This document shows positions 1 through 20,111 of a stretch of DNA of 64,000 bases, piece by piece. The notes below the pieces were generated by a model, which was given only the letters and a program-made list of their open reading frames with translations, was not told the DNA's origin and ran no database searches. The DNA lies in contig NC_092029.1 of assembly GCF_042242105.1 (NCBI RefSeq), positions 13,037,885 to 13,101,884 on the forward strand, given 5' to 3'. Positions within the stretch are counted from its first letter, which is position 1. Each line of letters starts with the position of its first letter. The translations under genes and the position numbers were made by a program. Source of the stretch: Pempheris klunzingeri. Taxonomy: Eukaryota; Chordata; Actinopteri; Acropomatiformes; Pempheridae.

Positions 1-2710
1 TGTTCTCACTGCTGTCCCGCTATCCATCTGAAATCGAGAGAGCCCTTGTGACCGCACTGAGAGAGTCTGCCTAATCCCTTCATTGAGAGAAGAGAAGAAT
101 GAAACAGGCCAGGGTGTGGGGGGAAGCTGGAGCGTTTATTCCCCATCCTTACCCCCCACCCCCCACCCATGGGAGGGCAGAAAGCCACCCCCTCACCAGC
201 CTTCACCCCATTGCCCACTTATCCCATTTCACTCCCAGCTGTTTGCAGTCAGTTCATAGAGCAGTTGATGAAGTCCCTGTGATAACTATATATGGTTTAC
301 TGTATATTTTAAACACCAGAGCAAGAGCCTGTTGTTTGTATGGAATTGTAATGTTTCCCATGACTTTGATTTAGTGACAGCCAGCTTATGCATTTGTCCT
401 GTGACTCACCGGTAGTGTGTGAGTGTTCATCGAGTCAGCGGTGAAGCAAATTGTCTAAAGATTGGATTATCGTTTGAGAAGCCAACTGGTCGCAGTGGCT
501 GTGAGGCAGGTTACACAGTCACTTGTTGACAACCAGGCCTGCATTTTGTGTTTAAAATCAATGGGATCAATCCACTTCTTTTCAGTCAGGTTTTTAAAGA
601 GGTGGAAGCTAAGTTCATAGTGAAAGGAAGCGGATATCTCATTTTGCCTGAGCAGACTTGTAATGTCCAGGGTCGTGTTGAAACAATGGATTTTTGTTCT
701 CATCTAAATCCCTTCGTTTTAAGTGTAGTTTAATGGCGTAAAGGCTACAGGAAGCTGGGTAGGTTTGGTGTTTTTCTTTTCTGCTTCTGCGCATTTTTAA
801 TGTCCCTAATGGACAGTGTTATTCTGTATAGCCCTATCATATCACGCTAATGTTTTTTTTTGGTTGTTGCAGATTTGAGAGTACCCCCTCAAGCAGCATG
901 GAATATTTGTTTGAACCCTCAGCAAACAGGGAGTTGGAGTTGGGGTGTGTGTGTGTGTGAGGGGGGGGAGGAGGAGGAGTTGTTGGGTATTATCAAAATT
1001 TCTTGTCTTTAGTTGGTTCCCATCTCATCCAGAGAGCACATTCAGGGGAGCGAACTTTGGGATCTCACTTTGTTTATGGATAGGACTACATAAAAGGCCT
1101 CTTATAGCTCTGTCGCTCACTCTCACTCAGTCTTCTACCCCTCCTCTTCTCTACTCCCATAGCTTCTCCCTCTCTCTTTCTTTCTCTTTTCCATTTGGGC
1201 AGTGGGGCGGGGGCCTTTTGGTCATTAATAAAATGGGGAGAGATGGGGAGTGGGTGTGCGTGTGCGGGGGGGGCTTGTCAGGCACAGTCAAGTGTAATCC
1301 AAAGTCTACAGCATCCTCTTCGACAACTATTTTAATGGAAATAGGGAACATATTGTATCAAGGCTACCATATCCTACTTGAAATGACAGTATCAAAAGTG
1401 GGAGTTGATACTATGGCAACAAAGCAGCTTTTTGCCAGCTAGGCGAGTTGGAGAGAGGGTAGGCTGTCAGGCCGCAGGGGCCGGCAAGCGAGAGAACGAC
1501 TGTGAGAGTACATGGAGATCCGAGAGTAAAAGACCTATAGCCCCAACGCTTTTGTTCCCCGTCTTTTTTTTTTCCCCATTTTGCAATATGATGCAATGAG
1601 ATGGTATTATGTTGCCATTTTTATGCTATTATTCTGAAAGGAGAGTATATGGGAGGGGTAAGAAGGGGGCATGGGGGAGGTTTAGGATGCGCACTCTCAA
1701 ACTTGACTTAATCCATCCTGCTAAAAGCTAATGCATGGTGGCCTTGAACTACTCTCTCAGGAGATGAGTGATCTTTGTCCCCTCTCTCCCTCTTTCTCTG
1801 TCTTGCTGTTTTTAAGGGTTCTGCCTCTTTTCAACCCATTTTCAATGAGTCTAAGGTATTGTGTCCCACACATTATGAATTACATGCTCTTCCTATGGAG
1901 CGTAGATTGCACCTTGCACATCCATAATGGAAACTGAATCCAGGAGGTCTACTTTGAAGGAGGTATATCTAGCTTTGTGCACCCTCTTTTATAGACACAG
2001 CATTTTGTGTTTCTCGCCTGCTATTAATATGAGCATCAATTCTTTATTTGGCTTTCTCTGTGTTTGGAGATTTCATATTCGACCCTAGTTTTTTTTTTTC
2101 TCTCCTTCCTGTCCTTCCTCTTTTCTTTCATTCTATTCCTTAGAAAGTGACAGAGGCAAAGTGTGCCTTTTTTTTTTTTTTTTTTAGACAATTAATGAAA
2201 TGCTAAGACCTGACTGGGTGTGGGCTGGTCCCATGTCCCAATCACTGCAGGGGCCAGTAAGTTGAGACACCCAGGCCCTAACCTCTAACCAGCCGTGAAG
2301 AGAACAGAGGCCAGGGAAACCTGATCTTTGACTTGTAGAGCTCTCACGCACCGCCTCTTTCTGTATGTGTGTGAGTGAAAGAGACAGAGAGAGAGAGAGT
2401 GAGTGAGACCTCTCATTTTTCAGTTTTGTCGTTTTCATTCCTCCCCTTGTCCTGCAAGGCCAATCTCTTAATCACAGGGTTTGAGAGGGCAAGAGGATTG
2501 AAAGGCCAGGTGACTTTCTTTCCTTACACTCACTGCTTGCTTCATTGTGTGAAAATGAGCGGTCCGGGGCCAACTGTGTGTGTACAAACAGGCTTGAATG
2601 CTTTGGGCTATTATATTTACGTTGTTAACTGTGTGACTGGTCAGATATACTTAACACCTGTGCGTGCATGCTTCATGTACTTCAGTATGTGCTTGCGCGT
2701 GGTTGAATGT

Positions 2711-2714
<4 letters not shown>

Positions 2715-2784
<70 letters not shown>
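2715..2784. repeat. (TG)35 microsatellite
   Basis: An uninterrupted TG dinucleotide run of 70 bases. It creates spurious long open frames (Cys/Val or His/Thr repeats) on both strands. Confidence 0.97.
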
Positions 2785-2785
<1 letters not shown>

Positions 2786-4395
2786 ATGATGGGATTAGAG
2801 TCACGGCGGTGGCAGATTACCTGTAACTGTGATCTGTTGTGGTGGGGATTAACTTTGCGGCGCTCCATGCTGTGAGGTAACATGACGCAGCAGGGACAGA
2901 CCACGGTGAGGGGAGAGTGGAGTTAATGCTAGAGCACCGGGGTGATAAAACTAAGATAATCCACTTCTCCTGTGACCTGAGAAAGAGGAGGAGTGAGGGG
3001 CTCATTGACGCCTTCACCTGGAGAGAACCTAAAATTAAGTGTGAAAGGCAAGTTTTCAGGGCCGGTGGGTCACATAAAAACATGGTGGGAAACGGGGAGT
3101 GGCAACAACTCAGCCGTTTGATTATAACCAGAGTAAGGAAATACTCCTTTTATGGCAACTGTCATCTTAATCTGGTTATTTCACTGACGTTAAGGTTCCC
3201 ATCAAAGGAAATGTGACCTTATTAAAAAGAGCTATAGTCGTCAGAGGTCTTATGACTTATTTTTTGTATGTGCAAAGTCTAGTTTCCGTCTGTGTGTTGA
3301 TTCTGTGCGTAGATCACAAAGGTTACAGAAAGAACTGGATACAAAATGGTTTGTTTGTTTTAAAAGAAAAAAAAAAAAAAAGGGCTGCAAGGCTAGTGGT
3401 GTTAGAAAAACAAATCTCGTGTCATGGGGTGAGAGTAGTCATTGCTAACACAGAAGTTCTGGCCTAATTAACTAAGAGTAACAGATTTTGAAAGCAGGTA
3501 GTTTCACACGTGAGGATAATGTAATTATCAGCTGTTAAAACGCAAACAAACAAAGCACAAGGAAAGAAAATAACAGTACAACACAGGTGTTATTAAAGAT
3601 ATGACATAACATTATCTTTTCAGTGCTTCACGCTTCATTGGTAGTAGGTTTCTCTCTGGCACACACTCACACTCACGGTATCTGTTTCTCACACACACAC
3701 ACACACACACTTACGAATGCATCTCACTTTTAAGCTTTCTCTGCCTTTCTTTACCTGCACAGTTGAAGACATGGCTGTCTAAGCTGTTTTAGCTCCAGCA
3801 GACGTCCTTTGAATTCATTCATGTTTCAGCTTCTTGGTTGCCATTTAGTTAAGTTTGCTCTTTCTCCCCTTATTATATATTTTGTCAATTGCTCAACCAC
3901 TCACTGTGGTGATGATCAGTCAAGATCCGGTTGTGAAATTTAAGACGGACCATGTGCAATATTAAACATAGGCCTAGTTATTGCTATTTGATATGTGTTG
4001 AAGCATATTTAACCTGAGCAAATTAATAATAATAATTACTCATAATAATAATATGAGTATAAGAAATCTGAGCCTACCATGATAGTGTTTGTGCTAAAAT
4101 GCACTAAATTTCAATACTGAATTCACCAAAGAATTTCCTGCCATTTTTCTTATTTTAGATTGGACCTGTTTTGTGGACATAAATTGTCAATTTCTAAACT
4201 AGGATTATTGGGATGGTGGGTTACACCTAATCACCTGAAACAAGCTATGTCAGCAAAATGATCTTATAAGATAATAAAGAACAGTCTGCTGCTTGGAAAA
4301 ACTAACTCAAAGTGTCAAACCAATTCATAAATACTTCAACTCAAGTAAAACATTGTATTTTTACACAGTGTTTTACTTGTTGAAACTACAAGTTT

Positions 4396-4696
4396 CCACT
4401 TTATTAGGTACACCTAGCTGAAACTAATGCAGTCCAATACAGTAGTTGAATACAGATGATTCTTTTTCTCCTTTATTTTCTGTCCTTGCGACTGAAGTAG
4501 CCCCTGTTTTAGTGACACACTCCATGTTGTGTCTTGGCTGGTCTAAGTCCTTCTCCTGTTCAGAGTTGCCCTGCTCTGTGTCACATTCACTCTCCTCCAT
4601 GTTTGTTTTCGGTGCCTTGATGCAAATTTCCTGCCTGCATCTGCTTATATTTGTTTATACTGCACTAGTGTTAGCTAGGTGTTCCTAATAACATGG
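4396..4696. mobile_element. Small non-autonomous DNA transposon (MITE) with terminal inverted repeats
   Basis: The left end (4396-4419) contains CACTTTATTAGGTACACCT and the right end (4673-4696) is its inverted complement with four mismatches in 24 bases, so this is a 301-bp element bounded by inverted repeats. No transposase frame lies inside. Ends reading TTATTAGGTACACC / GGTGTTCCTAATAA are familiar from abundant fish repeats; that family link is from memory and was not searched. Confidence 0.75.
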
Positions 4697-6519
4697 CAGA
4701 TGAGTGTATATTGCGATTAGTCTTTTAATGATTTCCCTTTTAATTATTTGTTTTAAACATGAAATCACACTTATGTCAGCTGACCAGCATTATCGTCGTT
4801 ATCAAGATTTTGTCAAACGAGTTTGCGCCTTCCCTCCAAATGTGGAAGCGATCGATAATTTTGAAGACGAAGGAGGACAGAGCCTGCGTTTTCCCCATTG
4901 AAACTCACGAGGAGTCTCAAGGGCAGAAAATCTGACTTATTATCGCAGAGCAGGGGAAATAAAGAGGGAAAAGACTGAAAGGGAGAACCCATGAGAGCGA
5001 AAAGACCACTCCTGCTCTCCCTCCTCTTCAATTAGTCCTGCACAGACCAGATGAAGCCCCCATCCTCTCTAGTTTTTCCGCTCTTCCTTCATGACCACTT
5101 ACACCCCCTCCTTTCTCTTTTGTTCAGCCATTTACTCAGCCTTCTAGTTAACTCTCCATCCCCTTTACTGCACACACAGTCAGTCATTTGCTCATCGATC
5201 AGTTTGCTGCTCACACTGTATACATGGTGCACCTACTTGCTCAATTGCTTTGCTGACCTTCTGTGAATGTGGCCTGCCATTGAAATGCTCATTCACTCCC
5301 TCCTTATTTGTACATTGTCATGGGATGGCCATGTGCTGTCAGGAATAGTGAAGAGGTTTGGCATTGTGCTGTAATGTGCTGTTTGCTCAATGTTCTCTGT
5401 CAATGTCAAAACATCTGCTCTTTTTAATATGAAATTCACTCTCAAGTGCTTGTCAACAGCAACTTGGAATTATGCAGACATCTGTGCATTGCCGTACACG
5501 AACTCACATACACAAAAATGGCAAAACATCCTGAGTGCAATAGACCTTGGGGAGCAAAACATAAGTGAACTTTTCTTTTTTGCCTGGAGGCCAGTTTAAA
5601 ATTTTCTATTCAGTTTGGTTTATTTTAAAGGAGGAGAGTTAGTTTTATTTGTTCTGTCTCCTCCTTTTTTCCTTTATTTAAGTCACAGTAGATGACACAT
5701 GGCTGTGCCCTAAACCAATGCGATCTGCAACCTGTTCACTCTTTTTTTTTTTTTGTTAGCTATTTGTGCTCTTCCCACAGGAACTATAACCCCTGATTTG
5801 TTGGTAGTTGTATGTTATAAGTCTGCAGCTCAAATTTGCTTTTAAATCTTGCTCAAGGTGTTTTAACTTAACCGTCGCAACAATACTCAGACATTATTGG
5901 TTAAGTCTCTGGTGAAATTAACCGTATTGGTGGTAATACTGATTACCCAAAACTAACTTTATTTTAGTAGCTCAAGTTGTTTGTGCTAATACATGCCAAA
6001 GTATGATTCTTTTCTGAATCCATCTTTCAATCGTTTGCTTAGAAAATAGCACCCATCACAATTTCCCATGGCCCAAGGTTACGTGTCTAAATTGCGTGTT
6101 TTGTCTAACAACAACAATTGATGTTTTTCAATTTTGATTTAGAAAAAATATTGATTATCAAAGTAGTCTCTGATTAATTTTCTGTTGATGGAAGAATCGA
6201 TTAGTTGTTTCATCTCTAACTGGAAGTATCTATGCTAAATTGTTTTCATTCTGGTGTATTATCACTTCCATAAAATGGCCATCATGCGTTAAAAGAAAAC
6301 ATTGCAATGCAAGAAAAAACTACGCTGTATACATATCATTCAAGGATACAAACGCATATATGTCGAATGAACAGAGCTACCTGAAGTCTGGGGGCAAAAT
6401 GCAACAGTGTAATATCATATAAACGTGTGACAAAGGCCTGTGATACATGCATGAATAAATAGGATCAGATCAATAAGAGATGGACAAATAACATGAATCC
6501 AGTGTTTGGGAGTTAACTG

Positions 6520-6850
6520 CATGATGCTGGGTTATGCCCTCAGTGTGTAAGGGATAATGTACAGTGAGCTGGTCATTATTGCAAAATGAACCCCGACGGG
6601 GTGATGAACAACAATTGCTGTACATTATTCCCGATATTACTTGTTTTTGCACTACAGAAATCAATAATTTGACATAAAATATTGATTCAAAAATGATTTT
6701 ATTGATTTAAAAATGATTGTATTGCTTTCAATATCAGAACTGCGTCTGTAGAAACGTTCTGTTACACTGAAATAACAGACCGTAGAATGCCTTAATTGAC
6801 CAATCAGAGTCGAGTACTCAACAAAGCTGTGTAATAACCAACAATATTCT
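6520..6850. repeat. Possible dispersed repeat
   Basis: The stretch contains wording I recognise from multicopy fish sequence (around 6795-6840, a CCAATCAGAGTCGAGTA core followed by CTGTGTAATAACC). The borders are approximate and no clear terminal inverted repeats were seen. Confidence 0.35.
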
Positions 6851-7365
6851 CTCCTGAAAACACGCTCAGGCTGCCCAAGACATGGCGTACCTGCCCAGAG
6901 GAGTGTACAACTAAATGAGATTAATGGGCTAGCGAGATACGTTGAGCCTTAAGAGTTTTAAAAGAGTGTTCAACGTCTTTAGTGTCGCTCTTGTAACCTA
7001 GCTTGATTGCTGTGGTAACTTGTGATGTAGTTGAACTTCTCATCTGAGAATTACGTAGATGATTGGTTGCTCTTTCTGCTAACATTGGATCGTGAGAGTT
7101 AGCATAGCTTGTCAAAAGATGGCGTGACCACAGTAACGCAGCTGAGTCAGTGCGATGGAATTTTGGAATCTCGCATTCATTTGTTTAAAGTAAAGTCTTC
7201 TCCGATTCGATATCATCATCAGAGTGCAATAATGTTTCCTAAAAAGATATAAAACACATAACCTACAGAGCTAAGGATTTTGAAAGTTGAAACCTTTCAA
7301 AATACCTGCTGCTCAAAATGAGCCGCACAGTGCAGGGTGAGAGTGGCGTGTTCACAGACAGACTG

Positions 7366-7366
<1 letters not shown>

Positions 7367-7400
<34 letters not shown>
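7367..7400. repeat. (CT)17 microsatellite
   Basis: A perfect CT run in the presumed snx3 intron 1. Confidence 0.95.
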
Positions 7401-7403
<3 letters not shown>

Positions 7404-7741
7404 ATATCATTGGGAATTAAATGCGTTTGTGTTTTAGAGTTTCTCAGACAAAACCAGAAATTACAAAAACGCCAACTTGGGCTCATAGAAAATGTGACTA
7501 GCTAGCTTAATTAATAAATTATTAATAGATTCAGTCCCACATACACTTCAGTACATGAACAAACAACTGACTGGATTTTAAAGCACTTCCTACATGTTTG
7601 TTCACAGAAACGAGGATAATGTCTGCCATTTCATTCTTCCATTTGCGTTACAACTGCAAGGTTTAAGGAAAATTGTTCAGTAAATCAAGGCAACAGTAAG
7701 AAGTGACCCTGTAACTATTTGTTTTGTGTGTGTGTCCACAG

Positions 7742-10700
7742 ACCAACCTACCTATCTTCAAGCTGAAGGAGTCGTGTGTACGGAGGCGGTACAGCGACTT
7801 TGAGTGGCTCAGAGCGGAGCTGGAGAGGGAGAGCAAGGTGAGCTGTTTAGGTGAACTCAACACAAAGGCTCTTGAGTACTTTGGTTTATCAAACCAGCAT
7901 AAAACATCAGCCACATCTGCAGTGGTTCTGTATGGGAGAGAAAGTTGTTTAAAAAAAATCTTTCTTGCCTTCGCAGTATGTTACAGATTTGGCATCTAAA
8001 AATGTTTATCATACAGCTCACAGTCACTGCAGGATTTTGTGAGCTGGGTGAATTGTATGTACTGAAATTCTCATTAAAAACTTATTTATGCCTGTTTAAT
8101 TGCTGCTGTATGATTTTCTGTGGGCGCTCTTTCATGTCAGGTGGTAGTCCCACCTCTCCCAGGAAAAGCTCTTATCCGGCAGCTTCCGTTTCGAGGGGAT
8201 GATGGGATATTTGATGACTCTTTCATCGAGGAGCGGAGACAGGGTCTGGAGCAGTTTCTTAACAAGTAAGCCTTTCCGCACCTTCTCAGTCTTTCTCCGT
8301 TCCTCCACCACTTTGAGGTTAAAACAATTTATTCTTTACAATTCATACATTCTTCTTTGTGGACACAGTTGTTTGCAGCTTCTTCCTTTGTAAGGTATTA
8401 TTTTAACGGTGGAGAGCAATGACACACACTGTGCAATAAGTAGATTCAACTTTTTCACTTCTCTTCATATTGTTAACAAAGTGAACCGGGAGAGGCAGAA
8501 GGGTCTTTTTCTCACTATCCTTCTTAATTCTCTTTCATAATTACCTCGCAAAGGACACGCACAACTAAAGAGGACTCAAGTGCGCACCCCCACAACATAA
8601 TTTTTCCCACATTTGTTTTATTGTTGATGTGTAATTTATGATAATTGCAGCTCAAATTACAGCACGTGGTTCGGTGGGATGGTGTGTGCACCTCTGCTTA
8701 TTTTTGATCCAGCATGTCCCCATTTTCAGCTGTGGAACAATAAAAGTTACAGTGTGATTGTAATTATTTGCTTTGATTGCAGACTTGGCCATTATCTTTG
8801 TTTCATGTGCAAATGCATCAATGTTTCCTGTTGGAATATTAAGTGCGCAAAGACAGTTGAGAAAATTAAAATCCATAAATATGTTGGTTTTTTTTTTTTT
8901 AACAAAGATGAGAATGTGTTTGCAATTAAGATTTTTTCCCCCCTTGCTTCCTATGAATGAAACGCCGCTGTTGATCATATCATTGTTCAGACTTAATACT
9001 GGACGACGTGGCTGGCATTGTTTAATCTGTGATTGAGAGCATTGTGAAGAGGAAATCTTTTGGAACGGTAAACGTGATTGTCGCTGTGAAACAAGTGAGA
9101 AGGAGGAGAGAAGATAACCGTCACTTTTTGATTAGGCTAGTCAAATAATTCATGCGCCCAGTAAAGAAGAAGGGCTTACATCCCCACTTCAGAAAGCAGA
9201 TTTTAACCTTGTCCCAAGCGTCAACATTTCCAAAACCTATTAAACACAGTTTGTTGAAGACAGGCTTGACCTCTCCAGTGATTGCCCTAGTATTTGACCT
9301 GTGAATGCCTCCCGGGCGGCTTAATTTGTCTAAAATATTTCCCGTTAGAGGTTAAGTTGTACTGATATGCACATGTTGATCTGATCTAAGAGAAATTTAG
9401 CGTTTGAAAAATTGGATGTTTTAGGGTCTCAGGTGCACCGGCTCATTCTAGTTAAGTTCCTTTGTGTCATCTGAGGGGAAGTCAGAGAAGCTTGATGTCA
9501 GAGTGGCTTTAACAGAGCAAAACACAGTCCTCAGTACAGACCTATTTAAGTAAATCATACAGAATATATGTTAATGAGAAAACACGTTCACCAAAAAAAG
9601 AAAAACCTTATATACCTTTACTCGTGTGCTTTTAATAGAACTTTCCCACCTGCTCCCCCAAACCGGCATTTCACATGTTAATGGAGCTGCATAGTCAAGA
9701 AGTTGGACAAAAGAAACTTCTGTATCTTTTATTCTGGGTTTTAATTGACACTCATTAAGTCAGTCTACTGCTGTAAATTAAGAAGAGCTTGTGACCACAA
9801 GCACACATCCACAAACCAATGTGTGTAAATGTTGCATAAATGCACCATAGTTACGTGGCCAATGTAAAGAGTGATGGCCATCGCTGTTGGTGAAACCTGC
9901 AGTGGTCCCTCTACCAGTAGTCTGTACGTATGGTCAGTTTTCAAAATGTCATGAAGCCTCTTCATCAGTGACTCTTCTGAGACCATCATACAGACGGAGT
10001 TTTATCCTTATCATCATTAAATAGGTTTATTAGTGGGATATTGATTACCGATTATTGACACTTTTTGCAGAGCTTGTTAAAGCCTGCCGGTTAAGATGAA
10101 TACAATGTGATCGACGTCCAATCGGAGACCTTTTGTGCACAACATCTCCCCACATTTCCTGTTTATCGATGGGTCCCAAATCCAAAAAACATACTCTAAA
10201 CAAGTCTATGTGCATACTAAAAACCCCACAGGTTTATTTTCATTTAGCAGTTTGTGCCTTCGCTATAGAGACCGTAGAGAGGTGACAGGAATTTAGAGGA
10301 GACAGAGATGCAACGAAGGTCCGCAACTGGACTCCAACAGCGCTTTAAACCCCTAGGATAACAGGATGCTGCAAACCCTTTATTTTTGAGTGTGTGGTTC
10401 ATGGACATTACTCTCACACGGTACTTTGTGTAAAGAAAATGGAGAAGATTAAGACAAATTTGGTGAATTTTAGAAACTCCTGAGAAAATAAAAATCACCA
10501 ATTTTTTTTGGGAGAAACATTAATTGGTGTTCTAGAGTCCCAGTTTGATTGATGTCTGAGTTTTGTATAATTTTCGGTTAATGTAAAACACTTACATGTG
10601 TTCATTTATTGTGTACTAACTGCAAAAACAGCACTATAATGACGCATATGAAGTACATACTAAACATTTAGTGTGTAATATGGGAGTAGGACATAGAAAA

Positions 10701-11120
10701 TATCTAGACTGTCAGCTGTTAAATAAAAGTGAACAAGCCAAAAATAAAGATTATCTTTTTAAGGGCCTAAAACACTGAAAATGTTAACTGACCTCTTGCC
10801 TCACCTCTGACCCATAACAAATGGTTCTTAAACTTCCAGTTAACTACCAGTTCGGCTCAAACCTTTCAGTTTGTCAATCTCTGCCCGTTCTGTCTGTCCA
10901 TGTGTGTCCTTCTGTGCAAAGGTACACTCATGTCTCTGTCATTTCCTTGTCATGGAGCTTTGTCTTTGAACAGCTGCGGGTTTTAAAGCTGCCTTTTGCT
11001 CTTGTGTGTTTCAGAGTGGCAGGTCACCCTCTAGCTCAGAACGAACGATGCCTGCACATGTTTCTACAGGACGAGTCTGTGGACAAGAGCTACACCCCAT
11101 CCAAAATCAGACAAGCCTAA
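7742..11120 (+). CDS. snx3: Sorting nexin 3, last three coding exons (5' exon outside window)
   Basis: SNX3 is a small PX-domain protein that binds phosphatidylinositol 3-phosphate on early endosomes and recruits retromer to recycle cargo such as Wntless. Coding exons are 7742-7837, 8141-8265 and 11015-11120. All have AG acceptors and GT donors and keep frame, giving 108 codons that correspond to residues 55-162 of the 162-residue vertebrate protein. The PX lipid site is intact: the [10 protein letters not shown] motif carries Arg70 and Tyr71, Lys95 lies in PPLPGK, and Arg118 in FIEERR. The C-terminus reads [12 protein letters not shown], as in SNX3 rather than SNX12, although ESCV in the first exon resembles SNX12. 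The codon at the last junction is split AA|A. Introns are 303 and 2749 nt. The gene lies tail-to-tail with nr2e1, as in other vertebrates. Confidence 0.95.
8266..11014 (+). other. snx3: snx3 intron 3
   Basis: A 2.7-kb intron bounded by GTAAGC and TTTCAG. No exon, RNA gene or long repeat was recognised. The part around 9250-9480 is less AT-rich and less repetitive than its surroundings and could hold conserved non-coding DNA, but nothing specific identifies it. Confidence 0.7.
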
Positions 11121-11830
11121 AAAGCCCCGCTTGGCCCGACAACCCAAAGCTCTCTTCACTGCTCCAGGTTTCTCTCAGACGATAAACATTTCAATGACAA
11201 CTTCCCTTCCCTGCGCCCCCCCAAAGTAATATTGTTCACTGCCTCTTTTAGTTTAATTAGTGACCCTGATCGGTGTTTGTTTTCACCTTCTAATTGGAGT
11301 CAAGAATGTTCGACACATAACTGTGGTTGAAAGTAATTTATAGTAATTTCTCTATGTCTGGAAATGCCACTAACATGGATATATTATGTATTTATCATTT
11401 AGCTATGTCATGAATATATTCATTTATATAGTAACACTGAATGAGCGTTCTATGTATGCAAAGCTCTTGTAAAAAAAACCACAGCATTTCCCATCATATA
11501 TATCCAATATTGGCATGTTGGTCACCATAACTAGCAACTAAACACACACACACATGCACACACACACACACATGCACATATATTTGATGGGCCTTGACTT
11601 TCAAACCACGCTTAGTTGGTCCTCTCTTGAAGAGGAAGCGAGTGTGTGTGTGTGTGTCTACCAACCAGCACCTGCCCAGTTATCACAGTGATTTTCTAGC
11701 AAGAAAGAAGTAATTTACACAGAGGGAACTGCAGTATTTCTACTGGCTATATGCATTTTGAGATTTGTATACTGCTGTGCCATTTTTGTTTATTTTGAAG
11801 ATTTTCCAATAAAATAGGTGAAATGTCTTC
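11121..11830 (+). other. snx3: snx3 3' untranslated region
   Basis: Sequence from the TAA stop to just past the AATAAA at 11808-11813. It contains short CA and TG runs (about 11541-11575 and 11642-11658). Confidence 0.7.
11808..11813 (+). terminator. snx3: snx3 polyadenylation signal
   Basis: A canonical AATAAA about 690 nt after the stop codon, followed within 30 nt by T/G-rich sequence. It is the first canonical hexamer after the snx3 stop on this strand. Confidence 0.7.
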
Positions 11831-12933
11831 ACGCATAATTACATTTGTTGATTTGGACTGTTGACCCGTCGAACACTCCTCATCTGATAGTCTGCTAGGT
11901 GCTGCAAGCAGCCACGACCTTTACAGCTACCTCACATGTATAATTACATTTATTATTCAATAAATACATAATCTATCATCTTCATTACAAAACAGAGTAG
12001 GCCTATGGCTAAGCAGAGGTTTATAACAGTCCTGAGGTTTTATTTCGAATAGAACATTTCTAAAGGGAAACCGTTAACGCTTCAAATATGGGTGAAAAAC
12101 ACAAGTTTAACTAATGCATAACTTGTGATCATTTAATGATTTAACGCAGGATGTATCATGATCAAATCGCTATGAGTTCATGTGATTCATGGATCACCAA
12201 TAAATGATCATACATTCATTCACTTAGATTGCCATTGAATGACCTTGAATGCAGTTAAATAGCATTACCTGTGCATTTGATCATTCACTCTGAAAGCACA
12301 GCGGTTCTTCTTTATACTCTGAATTTGCATCAATTCGCGTCATTTCTGAATTGGTGTCACATGACTTTACATGAGAGGGCACATCCAGGTAACCTGTAAG
12401 AAACTGTGACGTCACACTTAGTGTGCTAGGCCTGTGGCCCCTCTGTTGGCCTTAACATGTGCGTCCATTGTACTAAAGCTTGTACATGTGACACAGAGCA
12501 GGAAAAGTTTGCATCCAACTACCAGTTTGATGACTTCAGTTTGAGAACAGCTGCTGTTCAGCTTTCAGAGAGACTCATCAAATTGGCCTTTTTTTAGGCC
12601 AATTTTTTAGGTATATAAATGAATATACGCACCAATCTTAAATGAGCAGTGGTTATTTGATGCATTGTTAGCAAATGGAGAAGTCATGATATATCCCACC
12701 TTAAATCATCCTGAGTCTTACATTAGTTATTAATCGCTTAGGCAACTGTTTTGTACCCTTATCATACAGTGTTACTGTAAAATCTTCTGTAATTGTACTA
12801 AACATTGACAACAAAATTAGATCTGAGAAAAGCATCACTGTTATTGTCAATGATGTGTAGTATGAACAAGTTTGAAAACTGCAGCTGAAAGCTTTACACC
12901 TACTTTATCTGAAAGCAGTTTAATTCAATGTCT
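11831..12933. other. Intergenic space between converging snx3 and nr2e1
   Basis: About 1.1 kb of AT-rich DNA with no recognisable gene. Several AATAAA-like words occur on the minus strand (for example near 11949 and 12039), so the nr2e1 transcript might run into this region. Confidence 0.5.
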
Positions 12934-13783
12934 TTTATTCTCTCGGTTACAACTCTAAATAGTTATAACTCCAAATATTTACAACAGAATAAAAGCATCA
13001 CAGGCCACAAAAAAAAAAAACATTTTTCCAAGTGCTGAATATTATTTTATCCAGTGTTAGTGTCTAACTTCACAAAGTCGACCTAAACTTTTAAACTTTT
13101 GATGCTGCGCCTCGAACAGGACACACCAACACGAACAGGACAGTAACCACTTAGATACAAACACCAACTTCAGATGAATGTAGTTTTACAGTCAGGAGGC
13201 AATGCAAGCACGTCCTTTAAAAGGACTCTTCCTCTTCCTCGTTGCCCCGTGCGTTTGGTTTCAGCACCGGATCGAGGGACAGCGATTCACATCCCCCATC
13301 AGGCTTGCGTCATCTTTTTTTTGGTTTCCTCCGTTGGGGTTGAACACGGCAAGAAAAGACTGAATTGGTCGTCAAGCTCATTGGTCTCACAGACACTCAA
13401 GAAAAAAACTTCTTAATATATAACATCTCTTTGTCAGACATACTTGGCAGGTGCTCTGCAGAGTCCTTTAAACACTGTGGCTGTCACACCAGAGATCTGC
13501 AGTCTTTCATTATCATACAGGTAAATCTATAATGAACGTTACAGGCTAATCCTCAACTAGAGCGACTGTTAACAGGCTACTTGGTGAATTCCGGCTGTGT
13601 TGCAGTCTTTGCTTCAATAGAGGCCTATTTCATAAGTCAGCCTAAGAGATTTCGTGCTCAGCAAAAACTCAACCCGTGGTTACAGCTGCAGTGATTTGAC
13701 ATTCTGTGGACTGCTGGCGGGGATCGGGCCTCCGGACCCTTCGGATCAAGTCTTTTTCGTGCACCTGGACAGGTGGCGGGGAG
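12934..13783 (-). other. nr2e1: nr2e1 3' untranslated region with candidate poly(A) signal
   Basis: Downstream of the nr2e1 stop on the minus strand. The first clear minus-strand AATAAA is at 12934-12939, which would give a 3' UTR of about 850 nt. The limit is inferred, since later hexamers exist. Confidence 0.5.
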
Positions 13784-20108
<6,325 letters not shown>

Positions 20109-20111
20109 CAT

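Larger units (their letters stand above)
1..7741. other. Presumed snx3 intron 1; no coding exon found
   Basis: I found no exon here. The first snx3 exon in the window (7742) begins at the codon matching residue 55 of the 162-residue vertebrate protein, so the exon for residues 1-54 should lie upstream. I could not find it in 1-7741, and the simplest reading is that this stretch is intron 1, which is an inference. The visible content is simple sequence (TG, CT, T and A runs), one small transposon-like element at 4396-4696, a possible dispersed repeat at 6520-6850, and a stretch around 6130-6220 resembling a common fish repeat rich in ATTAAT/GATTAGT words. Confidence 0.5.

Noticed and set aside
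3-77. Short open frame at the left edge ending in TAA (starts FSLLSRYPSEIERAL)
   Set aside because: Only about 24 codons with no splice acceptor visible and no family I can name. It could be the last exon of an upstream gene, but chance is as likely.
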